Source: Desulfosoma caldarium
Lineage (GTDB): Bacteria; Desulfobacterota; Syntrophobacteria; Syntrophobacterales; DSM-9756
Assembly (NCBI RefSeq): GCF_003751385.1
Contig: NZ_RJVA01000009.1
Span: forward strand, 62,001 to 126,000
DNA length: 64,000 nt
Direction: 5' to 3'
Each line of letters begins with the position of its first letter. Positions within the stretch are counted from its first letter, which is position 1. Under the pieces are notes generated by a model. It saw only the letters and a list, made by a program, of their open reading frames with translations. It did no database searches and was not told the origin of the DNA. This document shows positions 38,089 to 47,331 of the stretch, piece by piece. The position numbers and the translations under genes are program-made.

Positions 38089-38835
38089 ATGGCACGAAAA
38101 GAGGTGAAAATCACCGGATGGCTGACGATCCTGGCGGTTACCGCAACCCTTTGGCTCTTGAGCATCCAAGGCGCCGCCGCGGCCAAAATTCGCATCACCC
38201 TCAACGATGGCAATCGGGTTGAAGTTCCTTATTGTTGGGAAGCCAAGAACACCATCTTTTTTGAAGTTCCTGGGGGTGTCGCGGGTCTTCCCAAAGGCCA
38301 AGTGCGAAGCATTCAGGAAATCGTGGCGGGATCGGAAATCGCTTACGACACCGTCGGGTCTCGCGTGCGCACGGCGGGCGCAACGGACCCCGACCAGCAA
38401 AAAGCATGGGCCGCTCTCCTGAGAGGAACACCGCCGGAAACATCCACCGAGACCCTTTCCCCTGAGGAGCTCGCCCAGCTTTTGACCTCGACCACCCCTT
38501 CCCAGGAACCTCGGCACGCCGTGCGGCTGTACCGCACGAGCTTTTATCCCAAAGGGGATGTGGCCCAATGGATGCGCGGGCAAAAAGACGGGGCGGTGCT
38601 TTTGGTCAAATACCTCGTCAACATTCCGGAAGACGTGCCCGAGAAGCGATTTGAGCTGATTCTCTACGATGGACACGACCGCATCGTCCAAAGGCAACCC
38701 TGCTCGGTTCAGCCTGTGGAGGTTCCCGCAAAGCTTGCGGAAAAGCTTGGCCTCCGCGGTCGTTTGTACGCCGTGGTTTCCAAGATCAAACCGGATCCCG
38801 ACATTCGTCGCTACGAACTGGCCACGTGGCGATAG
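38089..38835 (+). CDS. Secreted hypothetical protein
   Basis: 248 residues with a signal peptide (basic MARKEVK, then ITGWLTILAVTATLWLLSI and an AAAA cleavage region). The mature part begins KIRITLNDGNRVEVPYCWEA, a small beta barrel-like segment, followed by a longer alpha/beta domain with GDVAQWMRGQKDGAVLLVKY. AAAGGAGGCGGCCCAC before the ATG at 38089 sets the start; the ATG at 38014 has no such site. Periplasmic; function unknown. Confidence 0.72.
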   Translation: MARKEVKITGWLTILAVTATLWLLSIQGAAAAKIRITLNDGNRVEVPYCWEAKNTIFFEVPGGVAGLPKGQVRSIQEIVAGSEIAYDTVGSRVRTAGATDPDQQKAWAALLRGTPPETSTETLSPEELAQLLTSTTPSQEPRHAVRLYRTSFYPKGDVAQWMRGQKDGAVLLVKYLVNIPEDVPEKRFELILYDGHDRIVQRQPCSVQPVEVPAKLAEKLGLRGRLYAVVSKIKPDPDIRRYELATWR

Positions 38836-38862
38836 GGACGTATCGTCAAGGCACGAGAACCT

Positions 38863-39378
38863 TCACGGCTTTTGGTCGAATCCCTCCATCCACCAGAGGA
38901 TGCTGTCCCTGAGAGGTTCTGGCAGGGGCATCGGCACGCCATCTCTAACGCAGACGAAGTGCATCAAGGCCTCGGTGGTGGTTTCCGGCGAGTGTTCCTG
39001 AGTGATCCTTTGAACGCGATGCAGCAGGGAAAGACTGCGCCGTCCCAGACGGCATACGCCTGTCTGCACTTCGATCAGATCGTCGTAGTGCAAGGATTTG
39101 GCATATTGGCACTCCAGAGCCGCCACAGTCAAGTGCAGACCTTGAGCCGTGAGGCGGGCATAGGGATAGTCCAAGGCTCGAAAAAAGGCTTCTCGCCCCA
39201 ATTCAAAAAGATGAAAATAGCTGCCATGGTACACGCCCTGGCCCAGATCGACGGCAAACAAGGGCACGCGCAGGCCATGGGCATACCAAGGCCCTCGGCG
39301 CGAGAAGGTATTGAGGTGTTTCCGCTTTGTGCCGCCCTTTTTCCAAACACCACGGTTTTCCTTCAAAAGCTCATCCAT
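38863..39378 (-). CDS. 4HBT-type acyl-CoA thioesterase
   Basis: 171 residues, a hotdog fold of the YbgC/FadM type. The active-site block reads VPLFAVDLGQGVYHGSYFHLFELG, with the Asp before GQGVYH in the catalytic position, and FEL/GREAFFRALD following. Members hydrolyse acyl- or hydroxybenzoyl-CoA. The ATG at 39378 follows AAGGGA; upstream residues in the frame look non-coding. Convergent with the secreted hypothetical gene. Confidence 0.82.
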   Translation of the reverse strand: MDELLKENRGVWKKGGTKRKHLNTFSRRGPWYAHGLRVPLFAVDLGQGVYHGSYFHLFELGREAFFRALDYPYARLTAQGLHLTVAALECQYAKSLHYDDLIEVQTGVCRLGRRSLSLLHRVQRITQEHSPETTTEALMHFVCVRDGVPMPLPEPLRDSILWWMEGFDQKP

Positions 39379-39474
39379 TCCCTTGATGTTCCTCCAGAGC
39401 CATGTTAGCCATAATCGGAATGCAGCGCTATCGTCAAATCCCATAACGACGGCTTTCCAAAGGCGGACCCTTCA

Positions 39475-42189
39475 TTGAGACTCGAATCCAGACCCTTTGC
39501 ACGAAGAAGAAAAACTCTAGACAAAAGTCCCCGTGACGTCGTCACAGCTCAAGGGCCGGAATTTCGCCTGCGGGTGGCGCCGGCGGTGCGCAAGGTTCTT
39601 AGGCAGATCGGCGTGCCCGAGCCTCAGCCATTTGTGCCGGATCCTTTTCAGCGGGAGGCCATCGAAAAGGTGCGCACCACCGATGTGCTGGTCACGGCGC
39701 CCACCGGGTCCGGCAAGACCTATATCGCCATCGAAGCCATTCGCGAAGTGTTTTTGAAAGGGGGCCGAAGCTGGTACGCCTCCCCTCTCAAGGCCTTGTC
39801 CAACGCCAAGCTGGAGGAGTTTTCTACGGCTTTTGGCCCGAGCAATGTGGGGATTCTCACCGGGGATCGCAAGGAAAACCCCGATGCGCCGATCCTCGTC
39901 GGTACCACGGAAATTCTTCGAAATCAGCTTTACGACGCCATGCACCGCGGCCAAGATCTTCCCGTGAATCTGGTGGTCATGGATGAAGCGCATTACTTGG
40001 GAGATCAGGACCGGGGTGTGGTCTGGGAAGAGGTGCTCATTTATCTGCCCGCTCGCGTGCGGCTGCTTCTGCTTTCCGCCACCATTCGCAACGCCCAGCA
40101 ACTGTGCCAATGGCTCGAGTGGCTGCGTAAGGCCCCTTGCCTGTGGGTCAATGCCGTGGAACGCCCGGTGCCGCTCTATCCCCTGTTTCTCTTCCCAACC
40201 GGAGAACTCACGCCTCTTGCAGGGCGCCGCGGTTTGTACGGTCCCATCAAAAATTTGGATCCCCGCCAGTTTGCGCGCAAGGACTTTCCCGACGTCGCCC
40301 ACATCTTGGAAGCGCTTCGAGCGGCAAACCTTCTGCCGGCGATTTTTTTCCTCAAATCCCGAGCCGACTGTGAGCGGGCCATCACCCTGTGCCCGCAGGC
40401 TCCTCGAACACCGGGGTTTGATGCCAAAGCCTTTGCGGCGCGCCTGGAACAACTCTTGACCAAGTGGCCTTTTCTTCGGGACCACAAGCATCTATCTATT
40501 CTGAAACGTTCCCGGGTCGGCGCCCACCATGCCGGGCAGCTACCCCACTGGAAGCTGTTGCTGGAAACCCTCATGCAGGATGGCTGGCTGGAAGCGATCT
40601 TTTCCACATCCACCGTAGCCGCCGGAGTTAATTTTCCCGCACGCACCGTGGTCATTCCTCAAAGCGATCGGTTCAACGGCCGAGAATTCGTGGACCTGAC
40701 CGCTACGGACCTTTTGCAAATGACGGGCCGGGCAGGACGGCGCGGCATGGACAAAATTGGGTTCGTGCTCGTCATACCGGGCCGATACCAGAACGTGCCA
40801 TTGATTTACGATCTTTTAAAGTCGCCACCGGATTCCATAGAGAGCCAGATTCGCGTCAATTTTTCCATGGTCCTGAACCTGCTTTTGTCCCATGAACCCG
40901 AAGAAATTCGAGACCTTTTTGCCCGCAGTCTGGCCACCTATCAGCACCTGGGCAAGGAAGCCTCCGTGGCGGCTTTGGTGGAAGCCTTTCAAAAGGATCT
41001 GGCCCCATGGAAACCCCTCATGGCCTGCGGTTCCATGGATGCTGTGGCCGAGATTCGGCCCTTGTTCATGCGCATGGAAGAAGAACAAAGAAGAGCGCAT
41101 CGGGCCGCGCGAAATCAAGCCCTGGCCTGGGTGACGCAGGGCCTTTTGGTGCGCGGTCGATTGTTTTTGAACCGTCGAGGCACACCCTACGTGGTGCTGG
41201 AACGGGTTGACAAAAGGGACGAACGGGTTCTGGCAGCGCGGCTACGACTCCCCTTGGCCTGGAGCGACCAAAGGTTGAAGCCGCATTGGGTGCGCGTTCG
41301 CCAGATTCGAGAATTGGGCAAGAGGCTGGATCCGCTGCCACCCCTGTCCGATCGGCAGGCCTGGGAAAAGCTGGCACGCCGCATGGGCGAAGCTCCTTTT
41401 CCTTCCCTGTTCGGCCCTCAATATGACGGCGATCAACCGCACACCCTCACCTCCATCGCCCACGACATGGCACAGCGTGCGCTTGCCAAAAACGCCCTGC
41501 CGTGCGCTCGCTGCCAACTGTACGGGCCGTGCCATAAAGGCTCCAAACACCCTTTTTCAAAGCTTTTGCACACGTACTTCACCCATCGTTCCCACATTCT
41601 CACCGTGCAGGAAGCCCTTTGGCGATCTTTTGTACAGCATCTAAAAATTCTGCAGCACGAGGGTTACGTGACCCCTCAGGGACATCTCACTGAAGACGGC
41701 CTGTGGGCGTCCAAGCTGCGCCTGGACCAACCGCTCCTGGTTTCCGAAGTGATTCGCAAAAGGGTCCTTCCGGAATCGGATCCGCCCATGCTGGCCGCGC
41801 TTATGGCGCCTTTTGTGGTAGATCGCGATCGGCCGGGAGAATCTCAGCTGTCGTCGCTCATCTGGAAATATCCCGATTTGGCCCGGCCGTATTTTGACGT
41901 CCTGCAAACGCTACACCCCTTGAGGCAAAGGCTGCATGCGGAGGGCTTTGAGACGCCGCCTTTGCCTTTTTGGACCGTGGTCACGGTTTACCACTGGGCC
42001 AGAGGCGAAAGCTGGAACGTGGTCAAGAACCTCACGACCATCGATGAGGGAGACTTGACCATGGTGATCTTGAGAACTGCGGACCACCTGCGACAGGTGG
42101 AATCGTTGACGGAAACCCATCCGCGTCTTGCCGCCTCGGCACGCGACGCCATCGAAAGCATTTTGCGGGAACCTGTTCTGGTGCCATAA
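39475..42189 (+). CDS. Ski2-like DExH-box helicase
   Basis: 904 residues. The N-terminal core carries TAPTGSGKTYIAIEAI, ASPLKALSNAK, VVMDEAHYLGDQDRG (DEAH), LLSATI, then STSTVAAGVNFPARTVV and QMTGRAGRRGMDKIG, all typical of Ski2/Mtr4/Brr2 superfamily 2 helicases. The C-terminal ~450 residues hold a winged-helix/ratchet-like region and a cysteine group (CARCQLYGPC). Ski2-like proteins unwind RNA for exosome decay in eukaryotes or DNA in archaea (Hel308); bacterial forms are poorly studied. No ATG fits; the TTG at 39475 is tentative. Confidence 0.87.
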   Translation: MRLESRPFARRRKTLDKSPRDVVTAQGPEFRLRVAPAVRKVLRQIGVPEPQPFVPDPFQREAIEKVRTTDVLVTAPTGSGKTYIAIEAIREVFLKGGRSWYASPLKALSNAKLEEFSTAFGPSNVGILTGDRKENPDAPILVGTTEILRNQLYDAMHRGQDLPVNLVVMDEAHYLGDQDRGVVWEEVLIYLPARVRLLLLSATIRNAQQLCQWLEWLRKAPCLWVNAVERPVPLYPLFLFPTGELTPLAGRRGLYGPIKNLDPRQFARKDFPDVAHILEALRAANLLPAIFFLKSRADCERAITLCPQAPRTPGFDAKAFAARLEQLLTKWPFLRDHKHLSILKRSRVGAHHAGQLPHWKLLLETLMQDGWLEAIFSTSTVAAGVNFPARTVVIPQSDRFNGREFVDLTATDLLQMTGRAGRRGMDKIGFVLVIPGRYQNVPLIYDLLKSPPDSIESQIRVNFSMVLNLLLSHEPEEIRDLFARSLATYQHLGKEASVAALVEAFQKDLAPWKPLMACGSMDAVAEIRPLFMRMEEEQRRAHRAARNQALAWVTQGLLVRGRLFLNRRGTPYVVLERVDKRDERVLAARLRLPLAWSDQRLKPHWVRVRQIRELGKRLDPLPPLSDRQAWEKLARRMGEAPFPSLFGPQYDGDQPHTLTSIAHDMAQRALAKNALPCARCQLYGPCHKGSKHPFSKLLHTYFTHRSHILTVQEALWRSFVQHLKILQHEGYVTPQGHLTEDGLWASKLRLDQPLLVSEVIRKRVLPESDPPMLAALMAPFVVDRDRPGESQLSSLIWKYPDLARPYFDVLQTLHPLRQRLHAEGFETPPLPFWTVVTVYHWARGESWNVVKNLTTIDEGDLTMVILRTADHLRQVESLTETHPRLAASARDAIESILREPVLVP

Positions 42190-42232
42190 CCCGCGCGAGT
42201 AGGCAGGGCGAAAGGGTTCACGAGGCCTCTTT

Positions 42233-42982
42233 ATGGCTCGAGTCGCCATTGTTTCGGACATTCACGGCAACCTGGAAGCTCTGAAAAGCGTGGTGCGTGC
42301 CGCCCGGGCCGAAGGCGTGGATGGTTTCTGGCATCTTGGCGACGTGGTGGGCTACAATGCCGATCCCACGGCTTGCCTGGAAATGCTGAGGGAATGCGGC
42401 GCGCGCGGCGTGCAAGGCAACCACGATCTCGCGGCCCTGGACCCTCAAATCGCCGAATCCTTTAACATCCTTGCCTATGAAGCCATTCATTACACCATAC
42501 AACAACTCAACAGCGGCCACCTGGCCCAGTTGCATGCTCTGCCTCTGTGCCGCACCCTGGAAGGGGCGCTGCTGTGCCACGGAACCCCGGAGACCCCCCA
42601 TTCCTACATCCTGAACCTGTACCAGGCTCGGCGCATCTTTAACCTCATGCGGAAAAGATTCCCCGACATTTCCGTGTGCTTCTTCGGCCACACACACCAC
42701 CAGAAAATTTGGGTACAAGATCCACGCGGCAAAGTGATGACCGTGGACACCCCTAATAGCACGTCCTTTAGGCTCAGCACCGAGAACCTCTACCTCATCA
42801 ACCCGGGAAGTGTGGGCCAACCGAGACAGCGCGACAGTCGAGCCCGATTCCTGATTTTTGACACCGACCTTCAAGCCATCGACTTCCGCGCCGTACCTTA
42901 CGATGTGCAGCGAGCTCAGGAAAAAATTCTTCGAGCAGGTCTTCCCGAGTACCTGGCCTTGCGTCTGCAAGACGGTGTGTGA
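42233..42982 (+). CDS. Calcineurin-type metallophosphoesterase
   Basis: 249 residues. Metal-binding blocks are in family order: VSDIHGNLEAL, HLGDVVGYNADP, VQGNHD, LLCHGTPE and FFGHTHHQ, ending NPGSVGQPRQRD. This set matches YfcE/diadenosine-tetraphosphatase-like phosphodiesterases with a di-metal centre. The substrate is unknown. It starts 43 bases after the Ski2-like gene and may share its transcript; an RNA-linked role is possible but speculative. Confidence 0.9.
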   Translation: MARVAIVSDIHGNLEALKSVVRAARAEGVDGFWHLGDVVGYNADPTACLEMLRECGARGVQGNHDLAALDPQIAESFNILAYEAIHYTIQQLNSGHLAQLHALPLCRTLEGALLCHGTPETPHSYILNLYQARRIFNLMRKRFPDISVCFFGHTHHQKIWVQDPRGKVMTVDTPNSTSFRLSTENLYLINPGSVGQPRQRDSRARFLIFDTDLQAIDFRAVPYDVQRAQEKILRAGLPEYLALRLQDGV

Positions 42983-43032
42983 AAAAGAGAGGGAACCGGT
43001 AAGAAGGACCCAATGGAGCGAGGGGAAAGACG

Positions 43033-43614
43033 ATGTTTGGAAAGAAAGAGGTTTTGCTCAAAGACGGCACGCCGGTCAACGTCCGCTTGATGACCCGAGA
43101 GGACGGCGACGCCCTCTACCGGTTCTTTCACAATCTGACCGACGATGAGCTTCTCTACGTTCGCCATAACGTTCGGGACCCTCACGTGGTGCAACAGTGG
43201 GTCAACAATCTGGATTACCGCCGCGTTTTACCTTTGCTAGCTTGGGTTAAAAACGAAATTGTGGCCGACGTGACACTGCATCTGATTCCCCATGGCTGGA
43301 AACGGCACATCGGCGAAGTGCGCACCGTCGTCTCACCCAAATACCAGAACAAAGGGCTTGCCACCCTCATGCTCAACGAACTCGTTGCCCTGGCATCCGA
43401 AATTGGCTTGGAAAAACTCTGGGCCGAGATTCCTCTGGATTCCCCAGCAGCCATTCGCGCTTTTCGAAACGCCGGATTCGGCTGCAAGGCGGTCATCGAA
43501 GGGTTGGTCAAGGACATTCACCAACGCAATGTGGACATTCTCATCATGGTCTGCGACGTGACCGCCTACTACGACCCTCGATGGGGGACCATCAAGTCCC
43601 TGGAACCCCTGTGA
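43033..43614 (+). CDS. GNAT-family N-acetyltransferase
   Basis: 193 residues. The acetyl-CoA site is VRTVVSPKYQNKGLATLMLN (the Q/RxxGxG/A pattern as QNKGLA), followed by PLDSPAAIRAFRNAGFG. The N-terminus RLMTREDGDALYRFFHNL is usual for GNAT domains attached to ADP-forming acyl-CoA synthetases or protein acetyltransferases, but here the domain stands alone. It starts 50 bases after the phosphoesterase gene on the same strand. Confidence 0.85.
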   Translation: MFGKKEVLLKDGTPVNVRLMTREDGDALYRFFHNLTDDELLYVRHNVRDPHVVQQWVNNLDYRRVLPLLAWVKNEIVADVTLHLIPHGWKRHIGEVRTVVSPKYQNKGLATLMLNELVALASEIGLEKLWAEIPLDSPAAIRAFRNAGFGCKAVIEGLVKDIHQRNVDILIMVCDVTAYYDPRWGTIKSLEPL

Positions 43615-43623
43615 ATTCTTCCG

Positions 43624-44958
43624 TCAGGGCAGAATGTGGCCGCTTCCAAATTCCGGAAAGGCCTCCAGTAAAGCCTGTTGCAGCACGCCGGCGTTGTGGT
43701 AGCGATTTTTCCAGTCCTTTTCCAAGCAGCGCCCGATGATGTGTTCCAAGGCCTCAGGAACCTCGGAAACCAGTTCTCGAAGGGGCTGTGGAGGGGATTC
43801 CAAAATGAGGTCCATGAGTTCCTTTTCGTTTTCCGAGTAAAAGGGCAAGAATTCGGTGGTTAAGGCGTAGAGGATCACACCGAGAGCCCAAACGTCGCTG
43901 GCCAGGCGGCTGCGTCCCATGATCTGTTCGGGAGCCATATAAGGACGGGACCCGATGACCGTGCTGCTGATACTCCGCCGCATCACATCTTTTGCTGTGC
44001 CGAAATCCAATAGCTTCAAGACCCCTTCCGGGGTAATCACAATATTATCCGGTTTGATGTCGCGATGCATGATGTGGTGGCGATGAGCATAGGCCACCAC
44101 ATCCAAAAGTTGCAAATAATATTTTTCCTTGCGTAGGGCATCCAGGCCCTCGTCCAGGAGTTCTTGCAAAGATTTGCCCGAAACATATTCTTGAATCAGA
44201 ACCACCTTGCCGCCGGATTTGACCACATCCAGCAGTTTCACGGCGTTGGGGTGGTCCTTGAGGCGTCCGAGAATGGCCGCTTCCACAAGGAATTTGCGGT
44301 TGAGTTTTTCTTCGTGAGGGATTTTGGCCACGGCCAGATGGTGACCACTTTTTTCCCGAAGCAACCACACCTCTCCAAAACTGCCGAAACCCAGTCTCCG
44401 TATCTTCTCCCAGCGGTCGAGAAAACGTGCGGTATCCACCGATTCCTTTTGCTGCCACTCTTCGGCAGCACGCCCACGCCCCACAAGGCGATGCCACGCG
44501 GCTCGAAGGCGCGTGACAAAGCGATGCCACACACCGTCGTGCCCGGGACTCGTTGTGCGCATGGTTTCCCGAATGCGATGCCCCCATTCCAGCAACACCT
44601 GCAATCGAATGGGCAAGGCGCTCTCGTCCACAGGCAGAATCCAATAATCATCGGCACCCGCACGAAGAATGTCCCGCACTCTTTGCCCTCGGCCCTGAGG
44701 CACCAGGACCATGAGGGGCACGGATCGGCCCAACAGGTTGCGCAATTTTTGTACCTCCACATCCGGTCGGCTGTCGCGTCGGCCCACGCGCACGATCACC
44801 AGACGCAGATCGGGACTGCCGCGCACGGCCTGCTCATTCGCCCCGCCGAGATGCTGAACAAGCAGGGTCGGGTCCGCTTGAACGATCATGTCCTTGAGAA
44901 GCCCGAACTCGTCTTCTCGACAGCCTACAATCAAGACTGTTCCCGATCGCAACACCAC
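43624..44958 (-). CDS. Ser/Thr protein kinase with N-terminal pseudo-receiver
   Basis: 444 residues. Residues 1-130 follow the receiver fold (TVLIVGCREDEFGLLKDMIV, then PDLRLVIVRVGRRD and GADDYWILPVD), but the phosphoacceptor Asp position is Arg or Val and the switch Lys is absent. Residues 180-444 form a complete Hanks kinase: GFGSFGEVWLL, VAKIP, HRDIKPDNIVI, DFGTA and GSRPYMAPEQ. I chose the GTG at 44958 behind AAGGAAGAGGC. Soluble; no sensor repeats or PASTA domains. The receiver-like part probably docks a partner rather than being phosphorylated. Confidence 0.85.
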   Translation of the reverse strand: MVLRSGTVLIVGCREDEFGLLKDMIVQADPTLLVQHLGGANEQAVRGSPDLRLVIVRVGRRDSRPDVEVQKLRNLLGRSVPLMVLVPQGRGQRVRDILRAGADDYWILPVDESALPIRLQVLLEWGHRIRETMRTTSPGHDGVWHRFVTRLRAAWHRLVGRGRAAEEWQQKESVDTARFLDRWEKIRRLGFGSFGEVWLLREKSGHHLAVAKIPHEEKLNRKFLVEAAILGRLKDHPNAVKLLDVVKSGGKVVLIQEYVSGKSLQELLDEGLDALRKEKYYLQLLDVVAYAHRHHIMHRDIKPDNIVITPEGVLKLLDFGTAKDVMRRSISSTVIGSRPYMAPEQIMGRSRLASDVWALGVILYALTTEFLPFYSENEKELMDLILESPPQPLRELVSEVPEALEHIIGRCLEKDWKNRYHNAGVLQQALLEAFPEFGSGHILP

Positions 44959-45027
44959 GCCTCTTCCTTGTGGGCCCCGCACCTCGCTCCTTGGTCTGCC
45001 ACACAGCCGGGAGGGGAGCCGGCGCAC

Positions 45028-45058
45028 ATAAGAAAGGAGCAGGCGTCGCGGCCTGCTC
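45028..45058 (-). terminator. Terminator of the first OFA carrier gene
   Basis: GGAGCAGGC (45035-45043) pairs perfectly with GCCTGCTCC (45050-45058) around a six-base loop. Read on the minus strand the stem is followed by TTTCTTAT. It lies 51 bases after the carrier gene stop. Confidence 0.8.
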
Positions 45059-45108
45059 CTCTCAGATCCTCAATGGGCCATAGAAAGCCTCATGGCATGT
45101 GGTTTGCC

Positions 45109-46371
45109 TCAATCCGTCGCATATCTCGGCCGCCTGGTCACAAGAGCCAGAATGATGCCCGCAATGAGCAAAACTCCGGCAATGTAGAAGGCATAATCGT
45201 AGGACTGGTACTTGTCATAAATGCGCCCGGCCAATTTGGGCATAAAGGCGCCCAAGCCCCAGCCGATGAACACCAGGCCGTAATTGAACCCCAGGTTCTT
45301 GGGACCGTAAAAGTCCGCCGTAAAGGATGGGAACAAAGACAACCCGCCGCCGTAGCACCAGAACCCCACGGCACAGGCGATAAAAAGAAGCGGGATGTTT
45401 TTAATCCCAAACAAATAGGGTAGCAGGAACATGATCACAGCCGCAGCGATGTAGTTGACGATGAGGCCATTGGTGCGCCCGATCTTGTCGGAAATGATCC
45501 CCGTACCGATTCGGCCGATGGAATTGAAGATGGCTCCCCAGGACACCAAAAGATATCCGGCTTTCATGATGCCTGCGATCATCTTGTTCACATGGCCGAT
45601 GAGCAGAAGACCCGCTTGCGTGTTGATGCAGAACATAATGACCAGGGCATAAAACTGCCAGGTCTTGAGCATTTCTGCAGCGGTCCAATCTGCCCGCGTC
45701 TGGGTCGGGGCCTTGGCGGCTACCGCCGCCACAGAAGGCTGCGGAGGGACATAGCCGGGTTCCGGCCACGCCAGGAACTGAGCCGCAACTAAGATCACCA
45801 CCAAGTAGGCTACTCCAAGAACATAAAAGGAAGCACTCATACTGTAGGTGGTGATGAGCCAGTTGGCCAAAGGCGCCACATAAAAGGCGGCCAGCCCATA
45901 CCCGCTAACCACCAGACCGGCTATGAGACCTCGTTTATGCGGGCCGAACCACTTGAGTGCCGCTGGCGTCGGGGCCGCGTAACCTACACCCATGCCAATG
46001 CCGCCGCCAATGCCGAAACCCAAAAGGATTCCCGTGTAGCTTTTCATCAGGCCCGCCACAAGAAGCCCCAAGCCAATGGCCAGGCCGCCGATGGAAGCGG
46101 CGATGGTCGGGCCATAACGGTCCTGAATGCGCCCGCCGGGAATCATGAGCAATGCAAAGATCAGAATACACAAAGACGCCGGGTTGGAAGCTTGTTCCGC
46201 CGTAAGGGGCACCCAACCTTGCGATTCCATCAAATTCTTGTCGGTCAGATATTTTACCCAGACACTCCAAGCATAAAGACAGCCGAGACACAAATTCACC
46301 ACGATCCCAGCCACCACCACCTGCCAGGCCTTGCCTGGAACCTTGTCCACGGTTGCTTGCGGCGCTGTCAT
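45109..46371 (-). CDS. OFA-family MFS carrier (oxalate/formate antiporter type)
   Basis: 420 residues, 12 membrane spans. MIPGGRIQDRYGP and LLGFGIGGGIGMGVGYAAPTP are OFA-family signatures, and the end has FYGPKNLGFNYGLVF. OxlT exchanges oxalate and formate; relatives in this lineage may carry lactate or other monocarboxylates, so the substrate is open. AAGGAGATTAACC precedes the ATG. A perfect 12-base inverted repeat lies 40-77 bases upstream. A close paralogue is at 62625-63908; the spacing and loops (PPQPSVAAVAAKAPTQT here) differ. Confidence 0.9.
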   Translation of the reverse strand: MTAPQATVDKVPGKAWQVVVAGIVVNLCLGCLYAWSVWVKYLTDKNLMESQGWVPLTAEQASNPASLCILIFALLMIPGGRIQDRYGPTIAASIGGLAIGLGLLVAGLMKSYTGILLGFGIGGGIGMGVGYAAPTPAALKWFGPHKRGLIAGLVVSGYGLAAFYVAPLANWLITTYSMSASFYVLGVAYLVVILVAAQFLAWPEPGYVPPQPSVAAVAAKAPTQTRADWTAAEMLKTWQFYALVIMFCINTQAGLLLIGHVNKMIAGIMKAGYLLVSWGAIFNSIGRIGTGIISDKIGRTNGLIVNYIAAAVIMFLLPYLFGIKNIPLLFIACAVGFWCYGGGLSLFPSFTADFYGPKNLGFNYGLVFIGWGLGAFMPKLAGRIYDKYQSYDYAFYIAGVLLIAGIILALVTRRPRYATD

Positions 46372-46410
46372 GGTTAATCTCCTTCTCGTCGTTCAACGCC
46401 ATGACCTTCG

Positions 46411-46448
46411 TCCGTTCTCAAAGAGCATTGCCGCCGTTTGAGAACGGA
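46411..46448 (-). promoter_or_regulatory. Perfect 12-base inverted repeat upstream of the OFA carrier
   Basis: TCCGTTCTCAAA (46411-46422) and TTTGAGAACGGA (46437-46448) are exact reverse complements around a 14-base spacer, 40 bases before the carrier ATG. It may be a regulator operator or a leader hairpin; no T-run follows on the minus strand. Confidence 0.65.
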
Positions 46449-46929
46449 CCCTTCACCCCTCCCCCGTGCTCCTGCCGAAAAAGAGGGAGCTGACGCGGGA
46501 TGCGCGAGAAAAATGACAAAAAAGACCGAGAAATTAGCGAAACGCGCTTCTAACGAGAGGATGTCTTTGCAGCACGATACTGGCGCTGAGAAGACTGCTG
46601 CAGAAAAACCATCGAATGGGGAAAGGACTCACTCCACGACGTGGCAACCGATTTTCGACGACACTGGACGGCTGAGGGAACATTCGTGGTCCACGCGCAT
46701 GAACAGAAATAAACTACGTTCTCGTGCCTCACCCCCTTTCGTCAAGGTATTTGCCTGCACCTCCTTTTGAAGACCCACAAAAAACCTTCCACAAATTCTA
46801 TGTCTTTTTATCCACACCCCCTGGGGCGCGGTCAAGAAAAAAGTTTTTATTTTTAAATTGTTAAGAAATGCACAAAGCATTCCCGACGATTTTTCTGGGC
46901 TCACTCATTGAAGGTGGTGTGGGTTCCCA
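46449..46929. other. Intergenic region upstream of the OFA carrier
   Basis: About 480 bases without a supportable gene; the plus-strand ORF at 46438-46770 is low-complexity and lacks a ribosome site. The part from 46800 to 46870 is AT-rich (runs of A and T), and may hold promoter elements, but I see no clear box pair. Confidence 0.35.
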
Positions 46930-47331
46930 TCACCATTCCAGGTGGACGTGGCGAATGTCCGGTTTCAAAAAGAACCGGCTTTCCTCCACCTTTTTCTTGA
47001 GCAGTCCCGTGGTGAAAATCAGCTTTTCGCCGGCATCCAAGGAACTGAGGCTCTTCACGGCGTAGAGGGTCACCACCTCGTCGAAGCAGATGGCGCAGGC
47101 AATGGTCGGTGGTGTGCCGCTCACAACAATCAAATCCACGGGCCGCTCGGCTCGAGGAGGCTGGTAATCGGCAACGACCAGCAAGCCTTCCGCAGTGAGT
47201 TTGGCGTAAAGGGCGCACTGAAGGGTGCGGCGAAGAGCCTTGTTCGATTGAAACGCCTTGGGCACAGCGCGCCAGGACCTTTCCAAGAAAGCCTTCCAGT
47301 CTTCCACGTCTAGGGTGATTTTCTTGTCCAT
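46930..47331 (-). CDS. Conserved hypothetical protein
   Basis: 133 residues, MDKKITLDVEDWKAFLERSW; alpha/beta with hydrophobic strands (DLIVVSGTPPTIACAICFDE, LYAVKSL) and no signal or span. AAAGGACCGAACT lies before the ATG. No family recognised; stands alone. Confidence 0.62.
   Translation of the reverse strand: MDKKITLDVEDWKAFLERSWRAVPKAFQSNKALRRTLQCALYAKLTAEGLLVVADYQPPRAERPVDLIVVSGTPPTIACAICFDEVVTLYAVKSLSSLDAGEKLIFTTGLLKKKVEESRFFLKPDIRHVHLEW

Noticed and set aside
46438-46770. A 110-codon ORF upstream of the OFA carrier
   Set aside because: Composition is low-complexity (Lys, Arg, Thr, Ser) and it has no ribosome site; it begins at the inverted repeat.
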